The notes below the pieces were generated by a model. That model searched no databases and was not told the origin of the DNA. It worked only from the letters and a program-made list of their open reading frames with translations. Of a DNA stretch of 64,000 bases, positions 21,721 to 30,213 are shown piece after piece. A program made the position numbers and the translations under genes. Source of the stretch: Bradyrhizobium archetypum (GTDB lineage: Bacteria; Pseudomonadota; Alphaproteobacteria; Rhizobiales; Xanthobacteraceae); assembly GCF_013114835.1 (NCBI RefSeq), contig NZ_JAAVLW010000006.1:62001-126000 (forward strand). The letters run 5' to 3'. Numbering within the stretch: the stretch's first letter is position 1; each line of letters opens with the position of its first letter.

Positions 21721-22758
21721 CTATATCCAGCCCTGAAGCTCGCGCAAAACGAGCTGGCGGATGACGTCCATGCCCGGCTCGCTGTCGTTCAGACACGGGA
21801 TTGCGGCGAATTGCTCGCCGCCATTGCGCTTGAAGATTTCGGCATTTTCCTGCGCGATCTCCTCCAGCGTCTCCAGGCAATCGGCCGAGAAGCCGGGGGT
21901 CACAACCGCAATGCGCTTCACACCATCTTTCGCCAATTTTTCGATGGTCTTGTCGGTGTAGGGCTGCAGCCACTCGTCGTTGCCGAAGCGCGATTGAAAT
22001 GTGAGGACCAGTTTCGAGGCATCAAGGCCCAACCGCCTGCGCAGGCTTTCGGTGGTCGCGACGCACTGGGCGTAATAGGGATCGCCTTTGTCGACATATT
22101 TCTGCGGCATGCCGTGAAACGACGCCACGATCAGTTCGGGCTGGAACGGCAAGGTCGCCAGATGCGCCGACATCGAGACGGCGAGCGCCTCGATGTAGTC
22201 GGGATCATTGTAATAAGGCGGGCTGACCCGCAGCGCCGGCTGCGCGCGCATGTCGGCCAGCGCGCGAAACACCTCGTCGCAGACGGTTGCCGAGGTCGCC
22301 GCGGAATATTGCGGATAGAGCGGTACCACCAGCAGCCGATCGCAACCTTGCGCGGCCAAGGCCTCGATGCGCGAGCGGATCGACGGATTGCCGTAGCGCA
22401 TCGCCCAATCGACCACGACATGCTCACGATCTGCGATGGCCGCGGCGAGCTTTTCGGCCTGCGAACGGGTGATCGTCTTGAGCGGCGATTCGCCTCGCTC
22501 GACATTCCAGATCTTCTGGTAGTCGCGCGCCTTCCTGGCCGGACGGATGCGCAGGATGATGCCGTTGAGGATCAGTTTCCAGAGCAGCCCCTGATCCTCG
22601 ATGACGCGAGGATCGGACAAAAATTCCTTCAGGTAAACGCGCACCCCCTGCGCATCGGCGGTATCGGGCGTGCCGAGATTGACCAGCAGCACGCCGACGC
22701 GTTGCGCCAGGGCGGCCTGCGCCGCTTTCGCATTTCCAAAAGGGATGACCGTGGTCAT
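21721..22758 (-). CDS. hemH: Ferrochelatase
   Basis: A 345-residue enzyme that inserts Fe2+ into protoporphyrin IX, the last step of haem synthesis at the inner membrane. Family segments are intact: VLLVNLGTPDTADAQGVRVY, the catalytic His region ASFHGMPQKYVDKGDPY, LTFQSRFGNDEWLQPYTDKT and VVTPGFSADCLETLEEI. The start at 22758 (MTTVIPFG) is preferred; the frame stays open to 23028, but that part overlaps the divergent MAPEG gene. It stands alone and is divergent from the MAPEG gene, sharing a 111-nt promoter space. Confidence 0.96.
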   Translation of the reverse strand: MTTVIPFGNAKAAQAALAQRVGVLLVNLGTPDTADAQGVRVYLKEFLSDPRVIEDQGLLWKLILNGIILRIRPARKARDYQKIWNVERGESPLKTITRSQAEKLAAAIADREHVVVDWAMRYGNPSIRSRIEALAAQGCDRLLVVPLYPQYSAATSATVCDEVFRALADMRAQPALRVSPPYYNDPDYIEALAVSMSAHLATLPFQPELIVASFHGMPQKYVDKGDPYYAQCVATTESLRRRLGLDASKLVLTFQSRFGNDEWLQPYTDKTIEKLAKDGVKRIAVVTPGFSADCLETLEEIAQENAEIFKRNGGEQFAAIPCLNDSEPGMDVIRQLVLRELQGWI

Positions 22759-22869
22759 GATTTTGATGGCTTCGCGCGTCGTACCATCCTTGTCAAGATA
22801 ACCGCCGGTTCGGTACCCTTCCCAAATTGCCGCGGGGCGCGTGCGTGCGGGTGCGCCCGGGGAGGAACC

Positions 22870-23268
22870 ATGACGATCGCCGAATGGTGCGTTTTCGGAA
22901 CGCTGCTGCTCTATCTGCTGACGATCGCCTCGGTCAAGTGGGCCGCCTATGGCCGTTTCGACAATGCGAAGCCGCGCGATCCCGCCTTCTACCAGGACCC
23001 GATCCGCGCCCGTGCGCTCGGCGCACACCAGAACGGCATCGAGGCCTTTCCGTTCTTTGCGATCGCCGTGCTCTTGGCGGAATTCCGGCTCGGACCGCAG
23101 CGCCTGATCGACGAGCTCGCGATTCTCTTCGTGATCGTGCGGATCGCTTATGTCTTCACTTATCTCGGCAACCGCCCCACCCTGCGCTCGATCCTCTGGA
23201 CCATCGGGTTCGCGATCAATATCGCGATCTTCTTCATGCCAGCGATCAAGCGTTATCTGCCGGTGTGA
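22870..23268 (+). CDS. MAPEG-family membrane protein
   Basis: A 132-residue inner-membrane protein with four predicted helices: a first helix (CVFGTLLLYLLTIASVKW), a conserved cytoplasmic stretch (RARALGAHQNGIEAFPFFAI) with the family's Asn and Glu, then two more helical pairs. MAPEG covers microsomal glutathione transferase-like proteins, and bacterial members may detoxify lipophilic electrophiles. The start at 22870 has a strong SD (GGAGGAA). Longer open frames upstream of this ATG (from 21478) are antisense to hemH and are not real coding. Confidence 0.88.
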   Translation: MTIAEWCVFGTLLLYLLTIASVKWAAYGRFDNAKPRDPAFYQDPIRARALGAHQNGIEAFPFFAIAVLLAEFRLGPQRLIDELAILFVIVRIAYVFTYLGNRPTLRSILWTIGFAINIAIFFMPAIKRYLPV

Positions 23269-23306
23269 GGCTGGCTTACCGCTCGATGAAATGCTCCCGA
23301 CTTCGC

Positions 23307-23741
23307 TCAGCCGAGATGCTTCTCCCGTGTCGCGATCAGCTCGCGGATTTCCTTCGATATCGGGACCGGGCGATGGGTCTGCTGATCGGTGTTCACCCAG
23401 ACGATCTCGCCGGTCACTAGCGCATCGCCGCCGCCTTTGAGGAAAATCGCAAGCTCGAAGGTCATGCTCGTATTGCCGATCCGCGCCACGCGCGCGCCGA
23501 CCTCGAGCTCCCAGTCGAAACGGACCGGCGCCTTGTACTCGATGACGGATCTGACGACGTGAAAATCAACGCCGGATTGCTTGGCATCGGCATATTGATC
23601 ATAGCCGAGCGCGCGAAAATACTCGGTGATGGTGGTGTCGAAATAGGTCAGGTAATGCGCGTTGAAGACGACGCCCTGGCCGTCGATCTCGGAATAGCGC
23701 ACCCGGAACGGGTGAAAGAACCAGAATTGCTCGCGTGACAT
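23307..23741 (-). CDS. Acyl-CoA thioesterase, 4HBT hot-dog fold
   Basis: A 144-residue hot-dog protein of the 4-hydroxybenzoyl-CoA thioesterase/YbgC type. The N-terminal motif FRVRYSEIDGQGVVFNAHYLTYF carries the catalytic Asp, followed by the hot-dog helix and strands with VRFDWELEVGARV. It hydrolyses acyl- or aryl-CoA thioesters in the cytoplasm; the chain length is unknown. The start at 23741 (MSREQFWFFHPF) is chosen because an upstream extension to 23828 has no family character and runs into the neighbouring repeat. It is convergent with the MAPEG gene. Confidence 0.88.
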   Translation of the reverse strand: MSREQFWFFHPFRVRYSEIDGQGVVFNAHYLTYFDTTITEYFRALGYDQYADAKQSGVDFHVVRSVIEYKAPVRFDWELEVGARVARIGNTSMTFELAIFLKGGGDALVTGEIVWVNTDQQTHRPVPISKEIRELIATREKHLG

Positions 23742-23823
23742 GGGATTCCCGGTATTGCGTGTTCGGCTGTGTGCATAGCCGACACAGTCCGTTTCATAAA
23801 GCCGGTGCTCCCACTGTTTGGCT

Positions 23824-23922
23824 GTCATTCCGGGGCATGCGAAGCACGAACTATGGTGCGCAATTGCGCACCTGAGAATCTCGAGATTCCGGGTCTGGTC
23901 CTTCGGACCATCCCGGAATGAC
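23824..23922. repeat. Mosaic intergenic repeat, family B, copy 2
   Basis: An inverted-orientation relative of 18778-18876. It shares GTCATTCCGGGG, CGAACTATGGT, GTGCGCAATTGCGCAC and CTGAGAATCTCGAGATTCCG, and ends CCCGGAATGAC. It fills the gap between the Ni/Co exporter stop codon and the thioesterase start. Confidence 0.85.
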
Positions 23923-23928
23923 GGATAG

Positions 23929-24993
23929 CTACAAACACGTCGCCCGTTCGGCGGCGAGATAGCCGAACAACAGGCCGAGGCCGAACAAGAGCACGAGGCC
24001 GGCGGCGCCGAATTCGATGCCGCGCATGATCAGCGCGCCGCCGCCCTGGCGCCCGGCGCTCAGCCGCTTGGCGAGCCCCTTTGCCGATACGGCGATGAGG
24101 GCGATGGTTGCGACGGTGATCGCCGTACCCAACCCCATTACGAAGGTCGCGGCAATGCCGGCGAGGAACAGGCCCTGCGCCAGCGAGAACACCAGCACCA
24201 GGATCGCGCCCGAGCAGGGTCGCATGCCGACGGCGAGGATCGTCCCCAGGCCGCGCCGCCAGCCGCCGGGACCGGCGAGCTGGTCCGGCGTCGGGCCGTG
24301 CGAATGGCCGCAATGCTCGTCGTGAACGTGGCCATGGCCGTGATCATGCTCATGCCCATGGTGGTGATGATGATGGCCATGATCATGATCGTGCTGATGA
24401 GGGGTTGTGGCCGCCATCGCCAGCTCCGGCTTCGCCTGCAGCGCGCGCATAAAACCGCCGCCCTTGGTCCAGACCAGCCGTGCGCCAAAGGCGGCGATCA
24501 GGGCGTAGCTGACGATCTCGATCGCCTTCTCCGCCGAGCACATCGTCTTGGCGGTCGAAGACAGCAGCCAGGCGAACACGGCCACGATTGCCACCGCCAC
24601 CAGCGCCTGCAGGAACGCCGAGGCGAACGACAGCACGATGCCGCGCCGCGCGGTTTCCTCGTTGGCAACGAGGTAGGACGATATCACCGCCTTGCCGTGG
24701 CCGGGACCGGCGGCGTGAAAGATCCCATAGGCAAACGAGATCGCCAGCAATGTCCAGACCGCGCTGCCGTCCGATTTCGCGGCGCGGATGGTTGCCGACA
24801 TCTCGCGGTAGAATTCCGACTGCTTGGCCAGAATCCATCCGATCACGCCGCCGACCTGCGGCTCGGCGGCGGCCGGGCGCGGCCCGCCGAATGGATTTTG
24901 CGCCATCACCGCGTGCCAGGCAGCGTCGAAAACCACAACGGCCGCGAACCCCGCGGCCGTGATTGCGATGCCTCGCGCGACAGGTGCTGACAT
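23929..24993 (-). CDS. NicO/RcnA-family nickel/cobalt exporter with His-rich loop
   Basis: A 354-residue inner-membrane protein. Six or more helices are split by a cytoplasmic loop (~195-235) with a dense His/Asp stretch (HDHDHGHHHHHHGHEHDHG and onward, including HCGHSHG). The transport signatures HAAGPGHGKAVISSYL and GMRPCSGAILVLVFSLAQGL are typical of the NicO/RcnA family, which exports Ni2+ or Co2+. The ATG at 24993 is preferred; a GTG at 25002 would overlap the stop codon of the upstream gene. It directly follows the DUF1007 gene on the same strand, and the two form a conserved transport pair. Confidence 0.9.
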   Translation of the reverse strand: MSAPVARGIAITAAGFAAVVVFDAAWHAVMAQNPFGGPRPAAAEPQVGGVIGWILAKQSEFYREMSATIRAAKSDGSAVWTLLAISFAYGIFHAAGPGHGKAVISSYLVANEETARRGIVLSFASAFLQALVAVAIVAVFAWLLSSTAKTMCSAEKAIEIVSYALIAAFGARLVWTKGGGFMRALQAKPELAMAATTPHQHDHDHGHHHHHHGHEHDHGHGHVHDEHCGHSHGPTPDQLAGPGGWRRGLGTILAVGMRPCSGAILVLVFSLAQGLFLAGIAATFVMGLGTAITVATIALIAVSAKGLAKRLSAGRQGGGALIMRGIEFGAAGLVLLFGLGLLFGYLAAERATCL

Positions 24994-24998
24994 CAACC

Positions 24999-25625
24999 TC
25001 ACGGGCAGTTCACCGTGATCTTGTTGGCGAACATCGCGCCATAATTGGAATTGTCGCCGTTCATGAAATTCTGCTCGTTCAGCCGCTGGGTGTTGGCGGT
25101 CGCGTCATTCGGCCGCTGGAACTGCATCTGACAGGCGGCGGGCGCGCCGACCAGCTTGATCGGATCCTTGTCGTCGAACTTGAAGTCGATGAAGTAGGAG
25201 GGATCGAACACCTCCAGCGCCAGTTGCTTCGACGTCACCGGCGCCTTCAGCGGCAGCACGAAATGCAGCGTCAGCGCGCTGTCCTTGTATTCGAGGTAGT
25301 AGTCGACCGGCTCGTCGAATTTCGCCTTCTTGCCGTCGGCCTTGGCGAAGGTGAAGTAGGCGAACTCCTTGAGCGATTCGACATTGGTCTGCGCCAGCGG
25401 CGCCAGTTCGTCGCGGGTGTAAACGCCCTTGGCCTTGGTCTCGATACCCTGCAGCGCGTAGGTGGAGAACATGTCGTCGAACGTCCAGGCGTGACGCACT
25501 CCCGTCATCGCGCCGTCAGGCGCGTACACCACCTCGCTTCTGGCGGTGATCCAGACATGGGGATGGGCTTCGGCCGCAGTCGCACCGAATGCGATCCCGC
25601 CAATGAAGATCAGTACGCCGAACAT
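24999..25625 (-). CDS. DUF1007-family periplasmic protein, partner of the NicO exporter
   Basis: A 208-residue protein with a signal peptide (MFGVLIFIGGIAFGATAAEA, then HPHVW). The mature N-terminus AHPHVWITARSEVVY is the hallmark of DUF1007 proteins, whose N-terminal His-X-His-Trp could bind Ni/Co once the signal peptide is removed. Aromatic/Asp-rich core segments (AWTFDDMFSTYAL, PSYFIDFKFDD) follow. The family is nearly always next to NicO/RcnA exporters, as here, and probably supplies or senses the metal in the periplasm. The start at 25625 is supported by the signal peptide; upstream the frame runs into a repeat. Confidence 0.88.
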   Translation of the reverse strand: MFGVLIFIGGIAFGATAAEAHPHVWITARSEVVYAPDGAMTGVRHAWTFDDMFSTYALQGIETKAKGVYTRDELAPLAQTNVESLKEFAYFTFAKADGKKAKFDEPVDYYLEYKDSALTLHFVLPLKAPVTSKQLALEVFDPSYFIDFKFDDKDPIKLVGAPAACQMQFQRPNDATANTQRLNEQNFMNGDNSNYGAMFANKITVNCP

Positions 25626-25637
25626 CACGCGCAACAC

Positions 25638-25756
25638 GTCGTGCCCGCGAAGGCAGGGACCCATACGTCGCGTTGTTTGTTTTTGGCAGTGTGGCAAAGG
25701 CTTTTCCTTCCCAACGAACACCAGGGGTTATGGGTCCCTGCGTTCGCAGGGATGAC
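25638..25756. repeat. Palindromic intergenic repeat, family C, copy 2
   Basis: The arms 25638-25665 and 25729-25756 match copy 1 (8013-8133), including TATGGGTCCCTGCGTTCGCA and an inner GTGGCAAAG segment. It separates the DUF1007 gene from the M3 peptidase stop codon. Confidence 0.82.
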
Positions 25757-25766
25757 TCGTGGCCAG

Positions 25767-27857
25767 TCAGGCCGCCGGCGTCGCTTCGAGCAGGCCGCGC
25801 CGGCGCAACAGCGCGTCGGCCTCCGGCTCGCGACCGCGGAACGCGACATAGGCCTCCTCCGGCTCGCGCGAGCCGCCCGATGAATAGATGTCGTCGTGCA
25901 GGCGCTTTGCCACCGCGGGATCGAAGATGTCACCGGCTTCCTCGAACGCGCCGAAAGCGTCGGCGTCCATCACCTCCGACCACATATAGCTGTAATAGCC
26001 CGCCGCGTAATGATCGCCGGAGAAGATATGGCCGAACTGCGTTGGCCGGTGCCGCAGCGCGATTTCGGCGGGCATGCCGATCTTCTCCAGCTCGGCCTTT
26101 TCGAAGGCGGCGACGTCGCGGCTGGCCTCGGCCGGCTGGGTATGGAATTCGAGGTCGATCAGCGCCGAGGAGACGAACTCCACGGTGGCAAAGCCCTGGT
26201 TGAACTTGCGGGCGGCGAGGAAACGCTGCAGCAGGTCGTCAGTCAGCGGCTCGCCGGTCTGGTAGTGCCTGGCGAACTGCCGCAGCACCTGCGGCTGCTC
26301 CTGCCAGTGCTCGTAGAGCTGCGAGGGCAGCTCGACGAAATCGGTGAACACGGATGTTCCCGACAGCGACGGATAGGTCACGTTGGACAGCATGCCGTGC
26401 AGCCCGTGGCCGAACTCGTGGAACAGGGTGCGGGCGTCATCCGGCGACAGCAGCGACGGCTGGCCGTCCGCGCCCTTGGCGAAGTTGCAGACATTGATGA
26501 TCAAGGGGGCAACCTCGACGTCGAGCTTCTGCTGGTCGCGCAGCGAGGTCATCCAGGCGCCGGAGCGCTTTGAAGGCCTGGCGAAGTAGTCGCCGTAGAA
26601 CAGCGCCTTGTGCTTGCCGTCGGGCCCCTTCACTTCCCAGACCCGGACATCCGGATGCCAGACCGGAATGTCCTTGCGTTCGGAGAAAGTAATCCCGAAC
26701 AGGCGGGTGGCGCAGTCGAAGGCGGCCTCGATCATGTGATCGAGCACCAGATACGGCTTGATGGCGGCGTCGTCGAAATCGGCTTTCCGCTGCCGCAGCT
26801 TTTCGGCGTAGTAACGCCAGTCCCACGGGGCGAGCGCGAAGTTGCCGCCCTCCTCCGCGATCAACGCCTGCAGCGCGTCGCGGTCGGCGAGCGCCCGCTC
26901 CCGGGCCGGCTTCCAGACCCGCTCCAGGAGGCCGCGCACCGCCTCTGGCGTCTTGGCCATGGAATCCTCCAGCCGGTAGGCGGCGTAGGTCGGAAAGCCC
27001 ATGATCCTGGCGGCCTCCTCGCGCAGCGCGAGGATCTCGACGATGATGGCGTTGTTGTCGTTGGCGTTGCCGTTGTCGCCGCGCGCGGTGAAGGCCTTGA
27101 AGACCTTCTCGCGCAGATCGCGGCGGGACGAGCTCTTCAGGAACGGCTCGACGGAAGAGCGCGACAGCGTCACGATCGCCTTGCCTGCCATGCCGCGCTC
27201 TTCCGCCGCCGCCTTGGCCGCGGCGATAAAGGCCTCGGGAAGGCCGGCGCGGTCGTCCTCGCCAAGCTCCATGAACCAGTCCTGCTCGTCGCCGAGCAGA
27301 TGGTGGCTGAACGAGGTGCCGAGCTGCGCCAGCCGCTCGTTGATCTCGGCCCGGCGCTTCTTGGCGGCCTCGTCGAGGCCGGCACCGGCGCGGTAGAAGT
27401 TGGTGTAGGTGCGCTCCAAAAGCCGCATCTGTTCGCCGGTCAGGCCGAGCGAGGCGCGGTTCTCGTGCAGCAGCGCGATGCGGCCGAACAGCACCGCGTT
27501 CATCATGATCGGGTTCCAGTGCCGCGCCATTCGCAAGGAGACTTCCTTGTCGATCTCGAGAATCGCGGGATTGGAGTGCGCCGAGACCAGGTCGTAGAAC
27601 ACGGCCGAGACCTTCGCGAGCAGCTTGCCCGAGCGCTCCAGCGCCGTGATGGTGTTGGCGAAATCGGGCACCGAGGGATCGTGGGTGATCGCCGCGATCT
27701 CGGCGGCGTGGTCGACAAAGGCCTGCTCGAAGGCGGGCAGGAAGTGTTCCGGCTTGATCTCGCTGAAGGGCGGTGTCTCGAATGGCGTCTGCCACGGGCG
27801 GAGCAGCGGATTTTCGCCAGCTTCCGAAGGGGCCGCCGTCTGCAGGGTTTCTGACAT
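25767..27857 (-). CDS. M3-family zinc metallopeptidase (oligopeptidase A/Dcp type)
   Basis: A 696-residue cytoplasmic peptidase. The thermolysin-like zinc motif HEFGH sits at 480-484 (LFHEFGHGLHGML), with the third ligand Glu about 25 residues later (FTDFVELPSQLYEHW). The N-terminal helical cap is typical of M3A enzymes: NPLLRPWQTPFETPPFSEIK and the DPSVPDFANTITALERSG-like pattern. It degrades short peptides, including cleaved signal peptides, in the cytoplasm; PrlC and Dcp are the nearest named types. The start at 27857 (MSETLQTAAP) is chosen; the frame is open upstream to 28319 but that part is antisense to the small membrane protein gene. Confidence 0.92.
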   Translation of the reverse strand: MSETLQTAAPSEAGENPLLRPWQTPFETPPFSEIKPEHFLPAFEQAFVDHAAEIAAITHDPSVPDFANTITALERSGKLLAKVSAVFYDLVSAHSNPAILEIDKEVSLRMARHWNPIMMNAVLFGRIALLHENRASLGLTGEQMRLLERTYTNFYRAGAGLDEAAKKRRAEINERLAQLGTSFSHHLLGDEQDWFMELGEDDRAGLPEAFIAAAKAAAEERGMAGKAIVTLSRSSVEPFLKSSSRRDLREKVFKAFTARGDNGNANDNNAIIVEILALREEAARIMGFPTYAAYRLEDSMAKTPEAVRGLLERVWKPARERALADRDALQALIAEEGGNFALAPWDWRYYAEKLRQRKADFDDAAIKPYLVLDHMIEAAFDCATRLFGITFSERKDIPVWHPDVRVWEVKGPDGKHKALFYGDYFARPSKRSGAWMTSLRDQQKLDVEVAPLIINVCNFAKGADGQPSLLSPDDARTLFHEFGHGLHGMLSNVTYPSLSGTSVFTDFVELPSQLYEHWQEQPQVLRQFARHYQTGEPLTDDLLQRFLAARKFNQGFATVEFVSSALIDLEFHTQPAEASRDVAAFEKAELEKIGMPAEIALRHRPTQFGHIFSGDHYAAGYYSYMWSEVMDADAFGAFEEAGDIFDPAVAKRLHDDIYSSGGSREPEEAYVAFRGREPEADALLRRRGLLEATPAA

Positions 27858-28032
27858 CACAATTCCCGTTTTTGCCTCGTTTTCTTGCGCGGAAACCGGT
27901 ACCGATTTCGCTCGAAAACGCTTCAGAACATGCGGCAATCTATAGCACGCGATGCGGCATTTTTGGGCCTTTTGCGCTTGATAGATAGGGCCTTTTCGGA
28001 GAGATTGCGCCCCCATAACAGGACCTTTTTCC

Positions 28033-28293
28033 ATGAGCCCACAGCCCGCTTCGAAATCCTCCCGCGTGATCGCCTGGCCGAGCGTCATCACCGTCATCTC
28101 GGCGGCGATCCTGATCGGCGCCGAAGTGTTCGGCGCGGCGTTTGCCGGCGGCTGGGCGCTCGCAATCCTGTTCGGCCTCAACGACACCTCAGCGCACATC
28201 CTGCAGGCCGTGCTGTTCGGCATCGGCGTGCTGATCATGGTGGCGTTCATCCGCGGCGCGCAACGCATCGAGCCGTTCTTCAAGCGCGTCTGA
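28033..28293 (+). CDS. Small two-helix membrane protein of unknown function
   Basis: An 86-residue protein with two clear membrane helices (VITVISAAILIGAEVFGAAF and AVLFGIGVLIMVAFI) joined by a short loop (GLNDTSAHILQ), with charged ends (GAQRIEPFFKRV). No family is recognised. Clean helix pattern and codon bias argue for real coding. It is divergent from the M3 peptidase gene. Its 3' side leads into the long upstream region of the ornithine decarboxylase gene. Confidence 0.7.
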   Translation: MSPQPASKSSRVIAWPSVITVISAAILIGAEVFGAAFAGGWALAILFGLNDTSAHILQAVLFGIGVLIMVAFIRGAQRIEPFFKRV

Positions 28294-28947
28294 ACGCTTT
28301 CAACAAACCGCTGCAGCACAGGCGCTGCAGCGCTCTACGTCTCTCGAGAAATCTTAACGCTCGTTCATGTTGGTCGGCGGTGGCGCGGCTCGCGAACACT
28401 TTCGTAAGCACGCGCGCGGGAAATTTGTCCCCAGCCTAAAAAAATTCTTGCGAACCAGAATCAAAAGTCTTATTTCCCGACTTGCCCAATTTCGCACGTG
28501 CCTGTGGTCGTGTGTCAGTCGGTAGGTATCCGGACAAGAGGCCGGACAGCCGCCAAGGGATGAAGAACCGAGGGTCGCTTCAGTTCGAGCGGCCAGCATC
28601 TCTCTCAAGAGATGCCGTTGAAGGTCTCTCCATCCTTTGCAACCGTGACTGGCAGCCGGAGGCGAACCGGCGCACCCCGCTCTCAACGGGGGACGCGACT
28701 TAAAGCAACGACGGATCGGGCTTTTTTGGTCTCTACCGGCATTCCACCGCCGGCGCGGGCTACTGAAAAGGCTTGTCCTTCATTGCCAGGTGAGCGGGCC
28801 GGGAGACACTCCCAACCCAATCCACGGCAGCAAAAGTCGGTTACGGGTTCGAGGCCTTGTCGCGTCTCCATCGTGCGACAACGCCAAGGCACTCACGACC
28901 GAAATCACTTGCTACCGGCCCTGTCGCTAGGGCCTTGGGAGAGTGCC
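28294..28947 (+). promoter_or_regulatory. Long upstream/leader region of the ornithine decarboxylase gene, speF-like structured RNA candidate
   Basis: 654 nt without a convincing gene. From about 28590 it is rich in hairpins: GCATCTCT-CTCA-AGAGATGC (28597-28616), GCCGG/CCGGC (about 28655-28671), CCCCG-CTCTCAA-CGGGG (about 28676-28692), CCGGC/GCCGG (about 28737-28755) and GGGAG-ACA-CTCCC near 28800. A speF RNA motif has been described upstream of alphaproteobacterial ornithine decarboxylase genes, and position and structure agree with it. I cannot check the covariance model by eye. Short frames inside (e.g. 28482-28703) could encode a regulatory leader peptide. Confidence 0.5.
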
Positions 28948-30090
28948 ATGACCGAACGTATTCAGGAATTCCTGCGCAACCGCCGCAGCGAGGGCCTCGA
29001 CACCGAGCCGTGCCTCGTCGTCGACCTCGAAGTCGTGCGCGACAACTACCAGAGCTTTGCCAAGGCGCTGCCGGACAGCCGCGTGTTCTACGCCGTGAAG
29101 GCCAACCCGGCGCCCGAAGTGTTGTCGCTGCTCGCGTCCATGGGCTCCTGCTTCGACACCGCGACCGTCGCCGAGATCGAGATGGCGCTGGCCGCGGGTG
29201 CGACGCCGGATCGCATCTCCTATGGCAACACGATCAAGAAGGAGCGCGACATCGCGCGCGCCTTCGCGCTCGGCATTCGCCTGTTCGCGGTCGACTGTGC
29301 CGCCGAGGTCGAGAAGATCGCCCGCGCCGCCCCCGGCGCCAAGGTGTTTTGCCGCATCCTCTATGACTGCGCCGGCGCCGAATGGCCGCTGTCGCGCAAG
29401 TTCGGCTGCGACCCGGAGATGGCGGTCGAGGTGCTCGACCTCGCCAAGCGTCTGGGCCTGGAGCCGGTCGGCATCTCGTTCCATGTCGGCTCGCAGCAGC
29501 GCAAGGTGAAGGCGTGGGACCGCGCGCTGGCGATGGCCTCGACGGTGTTCCGGGACTGCGCCGAGCGCGGGATCAACCTGTCCATGGTCAACATGGGCGG
29601 CGGCTTCCCGACCAAGTACCTCAAGGACGTTCCTCCGGTCGTGCAGTACGGCCGGTCGATCTTCCGTGCGCTGCGCAAGCATTTCGGCAACCAGATCCCG
29701 GAGACGATCATCGAGCCGGGCCGCGGCATGGTCGGAAACGCCGGGATCATCGAGACCGAAGTCGTTCTGATCTCCAAGAAGAGCGACGAGGACGAGGTGC
29801 GCTGGGTGTATCTCGACATCGGCAAGTTCGGCGGTCTCGCCGAGACGATGGACGAGTCGATCCGCTACGCCATCCGCACGCCGCATGACGGCGCGGACAT
29901 GACGCCGTGCGTGCTCGCAGGCCCCACCTGCGATAGCGCCGACGTGCTGTACGAGAAGATGCCGTATCCGCTTCCGGTGACGCTTGAGATCGGCGACAAG
30001 CTTTTGATCGAAGGCACCGGGGCTTATACGTCGACCTACTCGTCGGTGGCGTTCAACGGCATCCCGCCGCTCAGGACCTATCACATCTGA
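28948..30090 (+). CDS. Ornithine (lysine/ornithine) decarboxylase, fold III PLP enzyme
   Basis: A 380-residue alanine-racemase-fold decarboxylase. Lys51 in FYAVKANPAP binds PLP. HVGSQQ, MGGGFPTKY and EPGRGMVG contact the cofactor phosphate and carboxylate. Cys328 in TCDSADVLYEKM is the catalytic cysteine contributed across the dimer. It makes putrescine from ornithine (possibly cadaverine from lysine), feeding the homospermidine synthase encoded 1.4 kb downstream. The start at 28948 follows an SD (GGGAGAG); the frame is open back to 28612 through the leader but lacks enzyme-like sequence. Ornithine over lysine is inferred from context. Confidence 0.93.
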   Translation: MTERIQEFLRNRRSEGLDTEPCLVVDLEVVRDNYQSFAKALPDSRVFYAVKANPAPEVLSLLASMGSCFDTATVAEIEMALAAGATPDRISYGNTIKKERDIARAFALGIRLFAVDCAAEVEKIARAAPGAKVFCRILYDCAGAEWPLSRKFGCDPEMAVEVLDLAKRLGLEPVGISFHVGSQQRKVKAWDRALAMASTVFRDCAERGINLSMVNMGGGFPTKYLKDVPPVVQYGRSIFRALRKHFGNQIPETIIEPGRGMVGNAGIIETEVVLISKKSDEDEVRWVYLDIGKFGGLAETMDESIRYAIRTPHDGADMTPCVLAGPTCDSADVLYEKMPYPLPVTLEIGDKLLIEGTGAYTSTYSSVAFNGIPPLRTYHI

Positions 30091-30118
30091 GCAGCCTCGC
30101 TTCGAGGTTCGAATAATC

Positions 30119-30140
30119 GGGAGCCGGTGCGCCGGCTCCC
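30119..30140 (+). terminator. Strong hairpin after the decarboxylase gene
   Basis: GGGAGCCGG (30119-30127) and CCGGCTCCC (30132-30140) form a perfect 9-bp stem with a TGCG loop, 28 nt after the stop codon. There is no T-run, so it may be a processing or stabilising hairpin rather than an intrinsic terminator. Confidence 0.5.
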
Positions 30141-30213
30141 TCCCCTGCACAAGCCACTTCGAAGACAACGCTTGGCGCGGCGTAGAGCCGTTGCCAGCGG
30201 GGACTGACGTGCC

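Noticed and set aside
21478..23268. A 596-codon plus-strand frame ending in the MAPEG protein
   Set aside because: The part before 22870 is antisense to hemH and the SPFH gene start; the MAPEG gene has its own SD and ATG.
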